A stretch of DNA of 8,260 nucleotides from Acidobacterium sp. (lineage in GTDB: Bacteria > Acidobacteriota > Terriglobia > Terriglobales > Acidobacteriaceae): assembly GCA_003152595.1 (NCBI GenBank), contig PMAM01000097.1, positions 23,213-31,472 on the forward strand, given 5' to 3'. The notes under the pieces are model-generated. The model made no database searches. It saw only the letters and a program-made list of their open reading frames with translations, and was not told where the DNA came from. Every line of letters starts with the position of its first letter. Position 1 is the first letter of the stretch. The position numbers and the translations under genes are program-made. Shown here piece by piece: positions 8,099 to 8,260 of this stretch.

Positions 8099-8134
8099 AG
8101 CAATACAGGCAATGTAGGCAATATAAGCACCACA
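8099..8134. repeat. 9-base direct-repeat array (iteron-like or operator array)
   Basis: Three contiguous units AGCAATACA, GGCAATGTA, GGCAATATA (8099-8125) follow the consensus RGCAATRYA-like pattern RGCAATNTA/ACA, and a degenerate fourth unit AGCACCACA follows at 8126-8134. On the minus strand they read TATATTGCC, TACATTGCC, TGTATTGCT. Contiguous short direct repeats in AT-rich DNA are typical of binding arrays for a regulator, excisionase or replication initiator. A possible promoter for the 7943 gene overlaps the array: TTGCTA (8096-8101 on -), 17 bases, then TACATA (8073-8078). Confidence 0.55.
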
Positions 8135-8260
8135 AGGTCGCACCCGGTGTCTCACCCATCGCTAACTAAGATAAAGTCAGGCTTGGAGTAACTTGGGTGG
8201 CTTCTCGCGCCTAGACTAACTTCTATTACCTAACCTCAACGCCCTGAAAAGGCCGGCGTC

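Larger units (their letters stand above)
7957..8260. other. Non-coding, AT-richer region upstream of the 7943 gene
   Basis: About 300 bases with no gene I can support on either strand. It is visibly richer in A and T between 8041 and 8220 than the rest of the window. It contains the direct repeats, hairpin and 9-base array listed separately, a GCTAA/TTAGC inverted repeat (8082-8086 and 8097-8101), and several scattered GTTAG motifs on the minus strand from about 8160 to 8245. Confidence 0.5.

Noticed and set aside
8099..8134. The 9-base repeat array as a CRISPR
   Set aside because: Units are contiguous and much too short; there are no spacers.

Overview
The window looks like a chromosomal segment of a GC-rich Gram-negative bacterium, most probably an acidobacterium (Terriglobia/Acidobacteriaceae). 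This is an inference. It rests on an exported protein that begins with the LPNAP-type motif after its signal peptide and carries a C-terminal domain I associate with acidobacterial hypothetical proteins, and on a small membrane protein placed ahead of an efflux operon, an arrangement I recall from the same group. An outer-membrane TolC-family protein and a lipoprotein adaptor confirm a two-membrane envelope.

Left part (1-860, + strand): the 3' end of a gene for a secreted or surface protein. Its true start and most of its signal peptide lie off the window. It converges, across 48 bases, on a four-gene operon read on the minus strand (6829 down to 909). The order of transcription is: a 136-residue membrane protein of unknown function (GTG start just below a TATAAT box), a TolC-family outer-membrane channel, a periplasmic adaptor lipoprotein, and an inner-membrane RND pump of the CzcA/CusA heavy-metal type. 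The channel and adaptor overlap by ATGA, and adaptor and pump are 2 bases apart, so the three are almost certainly translated together. They should form one tripartite envelope-spanning exporter driven by the proton gradient. The pump's TM4 motif (D396, D402, E409) resembles divalent-cation CzcA pumps more than Cu/Ag CusA pumps. No metal-responsive regulator gene is in view.

Middle part (about 6850-7292): some 440 bases without a gene I can support, containing the operon promoter and two short palindromes.

Right part (7293-8260): accessory in character. A 47-base fragment of a tRNA-Pro(CGG) gene, from the anticodon loop to the encoded CCA, lies on the minus strand. Such 3' tRNA fragments are the usual far-end scar of an element integrated in a tRNA gene. 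By that logic DNA to the right of about 7340 is the element and DNA to the left is the old chromosome. On the element side an unknown gene (start 7943, minus strand) is split into two reading frames by an imperfect 53-base tandem repeat, and its second half runs straight through the tRNA fragment into the chromosome. Upstream of it is an AT-richer region with a 9-base direct-repeat array, a hairpin and short direct repeats, which may be a promoter/operator or an origin-like site.
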